Positions 1 through 5,493 of a stretch of 21,989 nt of DNA are shown here, one piece after another. Source of the DNA: an uncultured Collinsella sp. (GTDB lineage Bacteria; Actinomycetota; Coriobacteriia; Coriobacteriales; Coriobacteriaceae); assembly GCA_902494605.1 (NCBI GenBank), contig CABUUG010000015.1, positions 1 to 21,989 of the forward strand, written 5' to 3'. A program made the translations under genes and the position numbers. The first letter of the stretch is position 1. Each line of letters opens with the position of its first letter. The notes beneath the pieces are model-generated. The model searched no databases, was not told the origin of the DNA, and saw only the letters and a list, made by a program, of their open reading frames with translations.

Positions 1-53
1 GGCCCCTCCGCCCCGCGCCGCTTTTATCTTCAAGATTAATTAAGGAGGGACAT

Positions 54-410
54 ATGCAAATTAGAGGAGAGGCCGCGATTGCCTGTGGGTTCATGGCGGG
101 CTTGGCAACGGGGCTGCTGTTCGATGGATGTTTCGACAGCTACATCAATCGATTCCGCGATTCTGGTTTTTCGAGAAGTAAGCCCCAAGAACCGGAGCTA
201 GTCTGTCAAAAGATGGCCGCGCCGACTAAGCCCCGCAGCGTGGATACTTCAAAGATCAAGGTAATCGTCACCAAGAACGGCAAAATCTATCACCGCTCTG
301 CGGGATGTAAAAGCCTTCCTCAAAACGCAATTAAAACAAGCGTGCCATTAGCGACCGCGCTCAAACGAGGAAAGATTCCCTGTTCAGCATGTTGCCCGTC
401 GGCGGTTTAG
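54..410 (+). CDS. Small membrane-anchored protein with C-terminal Cys/His metal-binding motif
   Basis: A 118-residue protein of unassigned function. Residues about 7-24 form a short hydrophobic segment, probably a membrane anchor or uncleaved signal. A basic, low-complexity linker follows. Residues 70-114 match the small Cys/His domain often found at the end of secreted nucleases and surface proteins: a beta-strand, then YH (79-80), C85, a helix, and a PCSAC knuckle (C110, C113) with an extra C114. These residues probably bind one zinc ion; that is inferred from the motif and no enzyme domain precedes it. The start is well supported by AAGGAGGG at 43-50 just before ATG. The upstream DNA is AT-rich and holds the short palindrome ATCTTCAAGAT (26-36). 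The next gene lies 153 bp downstream on the same strand. Confidence 0.75.
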   Translation: MQIRGEAAIACGFMAGLATGLLFDGCFDSYINRFRDSGFSRSKPQEPELVCQKMAAPTKPRSVDTSKIKVIVTKNGKIYHRSAGCKSLPQNAIKTSVPLATALKRGKIPCSACCPSAV

Positions 411-563
411 GAGATTCTCAAGGGCTGTTTTGCAAGGGAATGGATCCCTGCGGACGCGCGGGTTTAAAAACGTGTCCGCACGACATGTGACACTTACCCT
501 GCCGCCATACTCCGTCGCGGCGGCACGTACCTGAACAACGATCCTCTAAGGAGTTCGATATCG
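411..563. other. Intergenic stretch with two hairpins
   Basis: Two inverted repeats lie between the first two genes. TGCGGAC (449-455) pairs with GTCCGCA (474-480), extended inward by a G-T wobble and two G-C pairs. GCCGCC (501-506) pairs with GGCGGC (519-524). Neither is followed by a T-run, so they are not convincing intrinsic terminators. The first may still end or protect the upstream transcript. No promoter with acceptable spacing was found. Confidence 0.4.
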
Positions 564-809
564 ATGAGTGACAACGCAAAGCATCTCGCAAAGAAGTGCG
601 TCAAGGACGCGGTGCCGTGCCTTGCGCTGTGCGTAGCCGGCGCAGCGGTCGCGCTGCTGGCTGTTCTGGGACCATTCGACGTGCTCCGAAGTGCCAGTTC
701 CCTGCACGTCGTCATTGCCCTTGCCGGGGCCATGATGACAGGCGGCGTGCTCGATCTGGTTTTTTTGTGCTTGACCCGTTTGGATGGAAAAACGAGGGGT
801 AAGCCCTAA
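564..809 (+). CDS. Small two-helix membrane protein, unknown function
   Basis: An 81-residue protein that I do not recognise. It has a short basic N-terminus, a first hydrophobic helix at about residues 17-37, a polar turn, a second helix at about 47-70 and a basic tail, so both ends probably face the cytoplasm. The start is supported by AAGGAG (548-553), ten bases before ATG. It lies 78 bp upstream of the metallophosphoesterase cluster on the same strand, but that spacing does not prove an operon. Codon use fits the rest of the window, which favours a real gene over chance. Confidence 0.6.
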   Translation: MSDNAKHLAKKCVKDAVPCLALCVAGAAVALLAVLGPFDVLRSASSLHVVIALAGAMMTGGVLDLVFLCLTRLDGKTRGKP

Positions 810-887
810 GGGATGCAGATGGTGGGGTTGGCCCGCACTTTCTGTCAACGATTTGTCCAGAGGCACGCAGCGTGGAGGTGTTGTTTG

Positions 888-1588
888 GTGTCCATTTTCG
901 TTACCGGAGACATTCACGGTATTGCCGAGTATGGGGCGAGCCGCTTTTCATCGCGCGCTTGGCCATTGGGCCGAACGCTGACACGCGACGACGTGGTAAT
1001 CGTTACCGGTGACTTTGGCTTTATATGGAGTGGCTCAAACACCGACAAATACTGGCTCGATTGGTTTGAGTCCAAGCCCTGGACCACGTGCTTTGTCGAC
1101 GGCAATCACGAGAACATCATCTGCTGGCTGGGTTGCCGATGCGAGAGTGGAATGGGGGACTCGTTCACGAGGCTCGCTCGCGCGTGCTGCATCTGATGCG
1201 CGGCGAGGTGTTCGACATCGCGGGGAGCGCGGTGCTCGCCATGGGAGGCGCCACGAGCCATGACAAGCAGTGGCGTCAGGAAGGAAAGACCTGGTGGCCC
1301 GAGGAAATGCCGAGTGAGAGCGAGATGGAACATTGTCGCGCCTCGCTTGATCGCGTGGGTTGGAAGGTCGACTATGTGGTGACTCACGAAGCTCCAGTCG
1401 ATTTGGCGGATGAGCTGTGCATGGAGTGCAATCGCGAGTTCTACGACGATTCGCTGCAGAACTTCTTGGATGAGCTTGACGGGCGACTTGACTACCGCAC
1501 CTGGTTCTTTGGCCATTACCATGACGACGAATGGCGTGATGACAAGCATCGCCTTATCTACCAAGATATCGTGCCGATCGAGGCGTGA
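888..1588 (+). pseudogene. Metallophosphoesterase A, broken by a single-base frameshift
   Basis: This is a calcineurin-like metallophosphoesterase split over two frames. The first part, from GTG 888 (GGAGG at 874-878), carries VTGDIHG, VTGDFGF and FVDGNHEN, the metal-ligand motifs of the family. After the codon TGG at 1125-1127 the homology moves to the frame whose next codon is GCT at 1127-1129. That frame continues with the MGGATS segment, WKVDYVVTHEAP and FFGHYH to the stop at 1586-1588. Alignment with the intact paralogue at 2287-3012 places the break exactly: one missing G near 1127 would restore a full protein of about 233 residues. It could be a true inactivating mutation or a sequencing error. 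As read, the N-terminal product ends at 1196 without the C-terminal His ligands, so it should be inactive. It lies upstream of two related genes on the same strand. Confidence 0.8.
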
Positions 1589-1651
1589 TGTGCCGACGGA
1601 TTCGGCGAGACGACGAGCGGCTATTCCGAGCAAGAGCGTTAGGAGCACCCC

Positions 1652-2290
1652 GTGATCTGGTTTACCAGCGATACTCACTTTGGACACGAGAACATGCTAC
1701 GGCTTAGCGATAGGCCTTGGTCGACTGTTGCGCAGATGAACGATGCCATGGTCGCTAACATTAACAGCAAAGTCGCTGCGGATGACGAGCTCTACATCTT
1801 GGGCGACTTTAGCTTTAAGATGACGGTCCAAGATGCCTACGAGCTGCGCAAGAGCATTGTCTGCAAGCGTGTCCATCTGCTGCCCGGCAACCACGACAAA
1901 GACTGGACGCAGCCTGCCGTAGCGGATGCTTTTATCGTCGAGCCGCCCATTTGCGTGCTCAAAATCGATCGGCAGAAAATCGTGCTGAGCCACTATCCCA
2001 TGGCCGACTGGCAGGGCATGTCGCACGGCAGCTGGCATTTACACGGGCATATCCACAGTTGCGGCGGCGCGTACAACAAGTTCAACCTCAGACAGGGGCT
2101 GCTTCGCTATGACGTGGGTGTGGACGCCAACAGCTACGCCCCGGTGAGTTTGGATGAGCTCAGGTCGTGGTTTACACAGGTAGACGAGCCGGAGTGTTGC
2201 GTTAAATGGCCGTGGTGGGTCAATGCCACGGGTGACGAGCAGATCGAGCACGATCTCGAAAGTTATAAGAAGGAAGTGGTGATCCGATGA
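1652..2290 (+). CDS. Metallophosphoesterase B (calcineurin-like)
   Basis: An intact 212-residue member of the calcineurin-like metallophosphoesterase superfamily, which uses two metal ions to hydrolyse phosphoester bonds; the substrate here is unknown. The full ligand set is visible: SDTHFGHEN (D7, H9), ILGDFSF (D52), PGNHD (N80, H81), LSHYP (H114) and HLHGHIH (H133, H135). The DTHFGHEN form is common in small phage-like and stand-alone cytoplasmic members. The start is GTG 1652, six bases after AGGAG (1641-1645). There is no signal peptide. Its last four bases overlap the start of the next phosphoesterase gene, indicating translational coupling. It differs clearly from its two neighbours, which resemble each other, so the trio is not a simple tandem triplication. 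Confidence 0.88.
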   Translation: MIWFTSDTHFGHENMLRLSDRPWSTVAQMNDAMVANINSKVAADDELYILGDFSFKMTVQDAYELRKSIVCKRVHLLPGNHDKDWTQPAVADAFIVEPPICVLKIDRQKIVLSHYPMADWQGMSHGSWHLHGHIHSCGGAYNKFNLRQGLLRYDVGVDANSYAPVSLDELRSWFTQVDEPECCVKWPWWVNATGDEQIEHDLESYKKEVVIR

Positions 2291-3012
2291 CGGTCTATGT
2301 GACGGGCGATATTCACGGCGGTCTCGACATGCAAAAGCTGCGCGATCGGGAGCTTGGGGATAGCCTGACGAGCGACGACTATCTGATTGTCGCGGGCGAC
2401 TTTGGCTTTCCGTGGGATTTCTCTGCCGAGGAGTGCGCCGATATCGCTTGGCTGGAATCGCGTCCCTATACCGTGCTGTTCGTCGACGGCAACCACGAGC
2501 GTTTCGATCACTGGGCGGAGCGCCCCATGGAGTTGTGGCACGGTGGGCTGACGCAGCGCCTGTCGGATACCTCTCCCATACGGCGTCTGGCGCGCGGCGA
2601 GGTTTTTGAACTCGACGGCTCAACGATCTTTACCATGGGCGGCGCCACGAGCGTAGACAAGGAATACCGCATTCCGTATTCCAGCTGGTGGCCGCAGGAG
2701 CTGCCGGACGAGCGCAACTTTGAGGAGGCGCGGACAAAGCTCGACAGCGTGCGTTGGAAGGTCGACTACGTGATCACCCACACCTGCTCCACGCGTATGC
2801 TTTCGCCCACGCTCTATCCGGGGCCTGGCTGGAATTGCCCCGCCGTTGATCGGCTTGCGGCATTTTTCGATGAGCTGGAAGACCGCTTGGACTACAAGCG
2901 CTGGTACTACGGGCATTTTCATCGGGATGCCAACCCGGCCGAACGTCACACCGTGCTCTATGACTGCATCATTCGCTTGGGCGACGAACTCCAGCCCTGG
3001 GACGTTGCGTAG
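2287..3012 (+). CDS. Metallophosphoesterase A' (paralogue of the broken gene at 888)
   Basis: An intact 241-residue calcineurin-like metallophosphoesterase. Ligand motifs are VTGDIHG (D8, H10), VAGDFGF (D38), VDGNHE (N69, H70), VITHT (H165) and YYGHFH (H210, H212). It aligns along its whole length with the frameshifted gene at 888-1588, sharing MGGATS, the WWP segment, WKVDYV, and DELxxRLDY before the last His motif. Its start lies in an ATGA overlap with gene B (2287-2290), and AGGAAG (2271-2276) provides a binding site. It is cytoplasmic, with no signal or membrane segment. Since the upstream paralogue is broken, this copy may carry the function alone. The substrate cannot be told from sequence. 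An inverted repeat follows at 3041-3101. Confidence 0.88.
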   Translation: MTVYVTGDIHGGLDMQKLRDRELGDSLTSDDYLIVAGDFGFPWDFSAEECADIAWLESRPYTVLFVDGNHERFDHWAERPMELWHGGLTQRLSDTSPIRRLARGEVFELDGSTIFTMGGATSVDKEYRIPYSSWWPQELPDERNFEEARTKLDSVRWKVDYVITHTCSTRMLSPTLYPGPGWNCPAVDRLAAFFDELEDRLDYKRWYYGHFHRDANPAERHTVLYDCIIRLGDELQPWDVA

Positions 3013-3040
3013 GGGCGGGCATGGCGAGCGCTTCATACGA

Positions 3041-3101
3041 TGCCTTGGGTAGTTACCCTACATTTCAGTAGTAATCTTTATTTGTAGGGTAACTCAAGGC
3101 A
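3041..3101. repeat. Imperfect inverted repeat between convergent genes
   Basis: The left arm 3041-3062 begins TGCCTTGGGTAG and ends TTACCCTACA. The right arm 3083-3101, TGTAGGGTAACTCAAGGCA, is its complement except for a three-base insertion in the left arm. The loop is about 20 bases and AT-rich. The left arm can also fold on itself (GGGTAgTTACCC). The element lies between the convergent phosphoesterase and acetyltransferase genes, a usual place for a bidirectional terminator, but it has no T-run. It could instead be a small palindromic mobile or repeat element. Confidence 0.6.
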
Positions 3102-3134
3102 TGCTGGGAACTGGAGGAGATGTCGCCCGACGAT

Positions 3135-3608
3135 CTAGAGTTTCAGCGCCATTCGGTTGGTGCCCGGTAGGGTGGCGAAGCCAAAATGTTCATAGAATGC
3201 TGCCGCCTCATCATCTACTGGATCGACAACTAAAGCTCGCGCTCCTGCTAGGGCAGAAATTTTCAAGGCGTTCTCGATGGCATCTTTGAGCAGTGAAGCT
3301 CCAAGACCAAGTCCCTTGAACTTTTCATCGACCCCCATCATTCCAAGCAGCACTGTGGGGACTTGGGAGGGGGAGTTTCGCACGAACCATCCTCCATCAA
3401 CATTTTCGCGAGCCACGGAGTGCGTGCACAACGTATAAAACCCAGCGACTGCGCCGTCGCAATACGATGCGTATATAACCGCCGATCCTCTTCTTCGCGC
3501 CGAGGCTGATCTGTTTTTAGCCCATCCGTCTACAAGAGTATTTCCGCAGTGAAAAGCCTCGGTGCCTTGGCCAACGGGGAGTTGAACGGGCTTGGTAAAT
3601 GTGCTCAT
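3135..3608 (-). CDS. GNAT acetyltransferase toxin of a type II toxin-antitoxin pair (TacT/AtaT-like)
   Basis: A 157-residue GCN5-related N-acetyltransferase. Known toxins of this group acetylate the amino group of charged tRNAs and stop translation. The acetyl-CoA motif is VDEKFKGLGLG (residues 93-103). The C-terminal FYEHFGF (138-144) includes the Tyr that acts as general acid in TacT-type toxins. Length and pairing with a DUF1778 gene fit the family. The chosen ATG (3608) overlaps the antitoxin stop as ATGA; a TTG two codons earlier is possible. A GNAT enzyme with another substrate is conceivable, but the overlap with a DUF1778 gene makes toxin the best reading. No truncation or missing motif is seen. 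Expression should depend on the antitoxin promoter at 3893-3921. Confidence 0.87.
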   Translation of the reverse strand: MSTFTKPVQLPVGQGTEAFHCGNTLVDGWAKNRSASARRRGSAVIYASYCDGAVAGFYTLCTHSVARENVDGGWFVRNSPSQVPTVLLGMMGVDEKFKGLGLGASLLKDAIENALKISALAGARALVVDPVDDEAAAFYEHFGFATLPGTNRMALKL

Positions 3609-3871
3609 TCCCAAACCGCTTTACGGTCAAGCAGCGCTTTTGCGGCTTGGGGCATGGGGGAATCGAGCATTTCGCAAAATGCATCGAAACCATCAGGAGA
3701 AAGATAGGTTGTTGATGCCTCGGCGATATCACGTGCGGAGCTCTCGTCAAGGTGAGCTGTGGCCCATTGGGTGAGAGTTTGGCCACGCAAGGCCGCGGCG
3801 CGCTCGTAAGTAAGGCGTTGACGTTCGGTCAACCTTAGATCCATACGGCGTTGTTTCTCAATCGTTGGCAT
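3605..3871 (-). CDS. DUF1778 antitoxin (TacA-like, ribbon-helix-helix)
   Basis: An 88-residue protein of the DUF1778 family, the DNA-binding antitoxins paired with GNAT toxins. The N-terminal half (about residues 9-45) contains MDLRLTERQR, a beta-strand and helix of the ribbon-helix-helix type, followed by AAALRGQTLTQW. The C-terminal half has the typical LSPDGFDAFCEMLD segment that wraps the toxin. The start at ATG 3871 follows AAAGGAGG (complement of 3880-3887) by eight bases; a longer reading from 3916 would run through the promoter palindrome and is unlikely. The stop overlaps the toxin start by four bases, so the two are coupled. It should repress its own promoter through the palindrome at 3895-3915. 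Confidence 0.88.
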   Translation of the reverse strand: MPTIEKQRRMDLRLTERQRLTYERAAALRGQTLTQWATAHLDESSARDIAEASTTYLSPDGFDAFCEMLDSPMPQAAKALLDRKAVWE

Positions 3872-3892
3872 GGCAAAAACCTCCTTTGCATA

Positions 3893-3921
3893 ATTGTACG
3901 GAATTATTCCGTACATAACAA
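3893..3921 (-). promoter_or_regulatory. Toxin-antitoxin promoter with embedded palindromic operator
   Basis: On the minus strand a -35 TTGTTA (3921-3916) and a -10 TACAAT (3898-3893) are separated by exactly 17 bases. The spacer and part of the -10 form a perfect palindrome, 3895-3915: ten bases, one central base, then the ten complementary bases; its core arm is GTACGGAAT. A repressor bound there would block RNA polymerase. This fits autoregulation by the RHH antitoxin, which binds such short inverted sites as dimers. The geometry is seen directly; the identity of the repressor is inferred. Confidence 0.75.
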
Positions 3922-3973
3922 GACGCAGAATTATGTCATCGTTGAAGGGGTCGAGGGGGCGGGGCGTATTTGG

Positions 3974-4984
3974 CTACTCGACCGTTACAGTGATGTTTTC
4001 CCGGTGCGCGCGGATGACGTCCCAGGTAAAGTGCTCGACCAGCTGCTCGGCAGAGCGCGGTGTGGTGTCCGGTGCGATGCCCGTTTGCCCAGCGAGCCAG
4101 CCCAGTAGTGCCTCGGGTGTGCCAAAGCGGGCGCGGAGCTCGCCCAGGTCCAGATCGCGATCGCGCTTGGAAAGGCGGCGGCCATCCGGCGACATGAGCA
4201 GCGGAATGTGCGCGTAGTGCGGCGTGGGAAGTCCCAGCAGATGCTGCAGGTAGATTTGGCGCGGCGTGGAGCCCAGGAGGTCGCATCCGCGTACGATCTC
4301 GGTAACACCCATGGCGGCGTCATCGACCACCACGGCCAGCTGGTAGGCAAACACACCGTCGCTGCGGCGCACCAAAAAGTCGCCGCACTCGGTGGCGAGT
4401 GCCTCGCATTGGGCACCATACGTGCGGTCCACGAATTCGACCACATCGTCTGCGATGTCGTCGACGGTGGGCACGCGCAGGCGCGTGGCCGGGGCGCGCA
4501 GGGCACTGCGGCGGGCGACCTCTTCGGCCGAAAGGCCTCGGCAGGCGCCGCGGTAGATGGGCGTGCCGTCGCTGGCGTGCGGCGCGCTCGCGGCGTGGAG
4601 TTCGGCGCGCGTGCAAAAGCAGGGGTAGGTGAGGCCGGCGTCTTGCAGCCGGCGCAGGGCACTCTCGTACAGGTCCAGGCGATCGTGCTGGTAGTAGGGG
4701 CCTTCGTCCCACTCAAGCCCTAGCCAAGCCAGGTCGTCAATCAATTGAGCGGCAAGTTCCGGGCGCTTGCAGCGATCGTCCAGGTCCTCAATGCGTAACA
4801 CGATGCTGCCGCCCTGGCTGCGGGCCGAAAGCCACGCGCACAGGCAGCTGAACACGTTGCCCAGGTGCATGCGGCCCGAGGGCGACGGGGCAAAGCGACC
4901 CACGACGGGCGTGGGAGCGGGAGAGGAGGTCGTCGTTGGCGCGTCCGCGGCGGGCGCTGCTATGTTGCGTGCGTTGATATCCAT
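3974..4984 (-). CDS. gluQ: Glutamyl-Q tRNA(Asp) synthetase
   Basis: A 336-residue class I synthetase-like enzyme that attaches glutamate to the queuosine base at the wobble position of tRNA(Asp), in the cytoplasm. The HIGH-type motif is PSPSGRMHLGN (33-43), and the KMSKS-type motif is RLSKR (270-274). The zinc site is CFC (122-124) with Y144 and C148. There is no C-terminal anticodon-binding domain, which separates it from GltX and fits the family length of about 300. The start at ATG 4984 leaves a roughly 28-residue Ala/Pro/Thr-rich tail before the catalytic core; longer in-frame readings would run into a strong hairpin at 5122-5157. No clear ribosome binding site precedes ATG, but TATACT lies seven bases upstream, so the mRNA may be leaderless. 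The downstream toxin-antitoxin pair on the same strand has its own promoter. Confidence 0.92.
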   Translation of the reverse strand: MDINARNIAAPAADAPTTTSSPAPTPVVGRFAPSPSGRMHLGNVFSCLCAWLSARSQGGSIVLRIEDLDDRCKRPELAAQLIDDLAWLGLEWDEGPYYQHDRLDLYESALRRLQDAGLTYPCFCTRAELHAASAPHASDGTPIYRGACRGLSAEEVARRSALRAPATRLRVPTVDDIADDVVEFVDRTYGAQCEALATECGDFLVRRSDGVFAYQLAVVVDDAAMGVTEIVRGCDLLGSTPRQIYLQHLLGLPTPHYAHIPLLMSPDGRRLSKRDRDLDLGELRARFGTPEALLGWLAGQTGIAPDTTPRSAEQLVEHFTWDVIRAHRENITVTVE

Positions 4985-4991
4985 GCGGACG

Positions 4992-4997
4992 AGTATA
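4992..4997 (-). promoter_or_regulatory. Possible -10 element of gluQ giving a leaderless mRNA
   Basis: TATACT on the minus strand ends seven bases before the gluQ ATG, so transcription would start at or next to the A of ATG. No Shine-Dalgarno sequence is present in this gap. No good -35 hexamer is visible at 16-18 bases, which keeps confidence low. Confidence 0.35.
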
Positions 4998-5121
4998 GCG
5001 CGGGACACGGTAGGGAAGGCGTTGCCGTGGCTCGCAAGTTGGCGGCGCTGCGCATTGCGCACGGCGGGTTTGCGGCTCAACGTCTCGATCGCCGCGCACT
5101 GACTCAGCCTCACAAACGACA

Positions 5122-5157
5122 GAAACCCCGGCAGCTCTTCGCAACTGCCGGGGTTTC
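5122..5157. terminator. Strong 13-bp hairpin in a gene-free region, orphan
   Basis: GAAACCCCGGCAG (5122-5134) pairs perfectly with CTGCCGGGGTTTC (5145-5157) around a ten-base loop. The shape resembles a bidirectional intrinsic terminator, but there is no clean T-run on either side and no gene ends here: gluQ starts at 4984 and runs away, and the DUF2207 gene starts at 5494. It may be a remnant, a leader structure upstream of gluQ on the minus strand, or part of a small RNA. Confidence 0.5.
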
Positions 5158-5493
5158 CGCGGAAAAGGGGGACATGATCCTCGAGCGAACGGCAAAGGGG
5201 CAAACCGTTTTCGCTCAACTGCTTTATGCCCCTCGGCTGGCGGCTCAATCAGCGCATGCCGCGCCCACACAAAGCCGCTACACCTGTGACGGAGCTGTGA
5301 AGTGGTATCTATCGTTGGTGCAGGCCATGCCAAGGAGTGTCCCAAACTGCCGGCAGATAAGGAACGTCCCTAAGTGCCAGGCTCGGGTGGGACTTTTGTC
5401 CCATTTGACGTTCCGGTCGCCTAGATATTCGTCATGTGCGCCCGCAAACGTGGGACAATGGCGCTGTTGGTTTTACAGACAAAGGATGTGCCT
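5158..5493. other. Gene-free stretch (within 4985-5493) with secondary structure
   Basis: No convincing coding region exists between the gluQ start and the DUF2207 start. Besides the hairpin at 5122-5157 it holds a second hairpin, GAGCGAACGG (5183-5192) against CCGTTTTCGCTC (5205-5216) with a two-base bulge, and an overlapping alternative pairing GGGGCA (5197-5202) with TGCCCC (5227-5232). A repeat cluster follows at 5332-5414. A GACAAT -10-like hexamer near 5453-5458 could serve the DUF2207 gene, but no good -35 is seen. Confidence 0.4.
5332..5414. repeat. Extragenic repeat: pair of 22-bp units at 27-bp period plus palindromes
   Basis: Two related units, 5332-5353 and 5359-5380, share the pattern AAGGAnnGTCCCnAAnTGCCnG (17 of 22 positions) with starts 27 bp apart. 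Next comes a perfect small hairpin TGGGAC-TTTT-GTCCCA (5388-5403). GGAACGT (5361-5367) also pairs with ACGTTCC (5408-5414), enclosing the hairpin. A pair of units with the same 27-bp period and a shared GTCCC core sits on the other side of the neighbouring gene (7516-7561). Confidence 0.6.

Noticed and set aside
1115..1135. Programmed -1 frameshift in metallophosphoesterase A
   Set aside because: No slippery heptamer of the X-XXY-YYZ type, and no clear stimulatory hairpin was seen; a lost base is simpler.
1088..1588. Second half of metallophosphoesterase A as a separate gene from GTG 1088
   Set aside because: The first residues are out-of-frame sequence of the conserved GNHE motif; homology begins only after the frameshift.
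888..3012. Prophage remnant, suggested by the phage-like phosphoesterases
   Set aside because: No integrase, structural, lysis or att-like sequences are nearby.
3894..4217. Plus-strand open frame opposite the gluQ end and antitoxin promoter
   Set aside because: Its start only mimics the antitoxin's upstream codons because the operator is palindromic; it has no binding site or homology.
4985..5248. N-terminal extension of gluQ up to 5248
   Set aside because: It would translate through the strong hairpin at 5122-5157 and adds residues unlike the family N-terminus.
5332..5414. CRISPR array
   Set aside because: Only two imperfect units with a five-base gap; no spacers of normal length and no cas genes.
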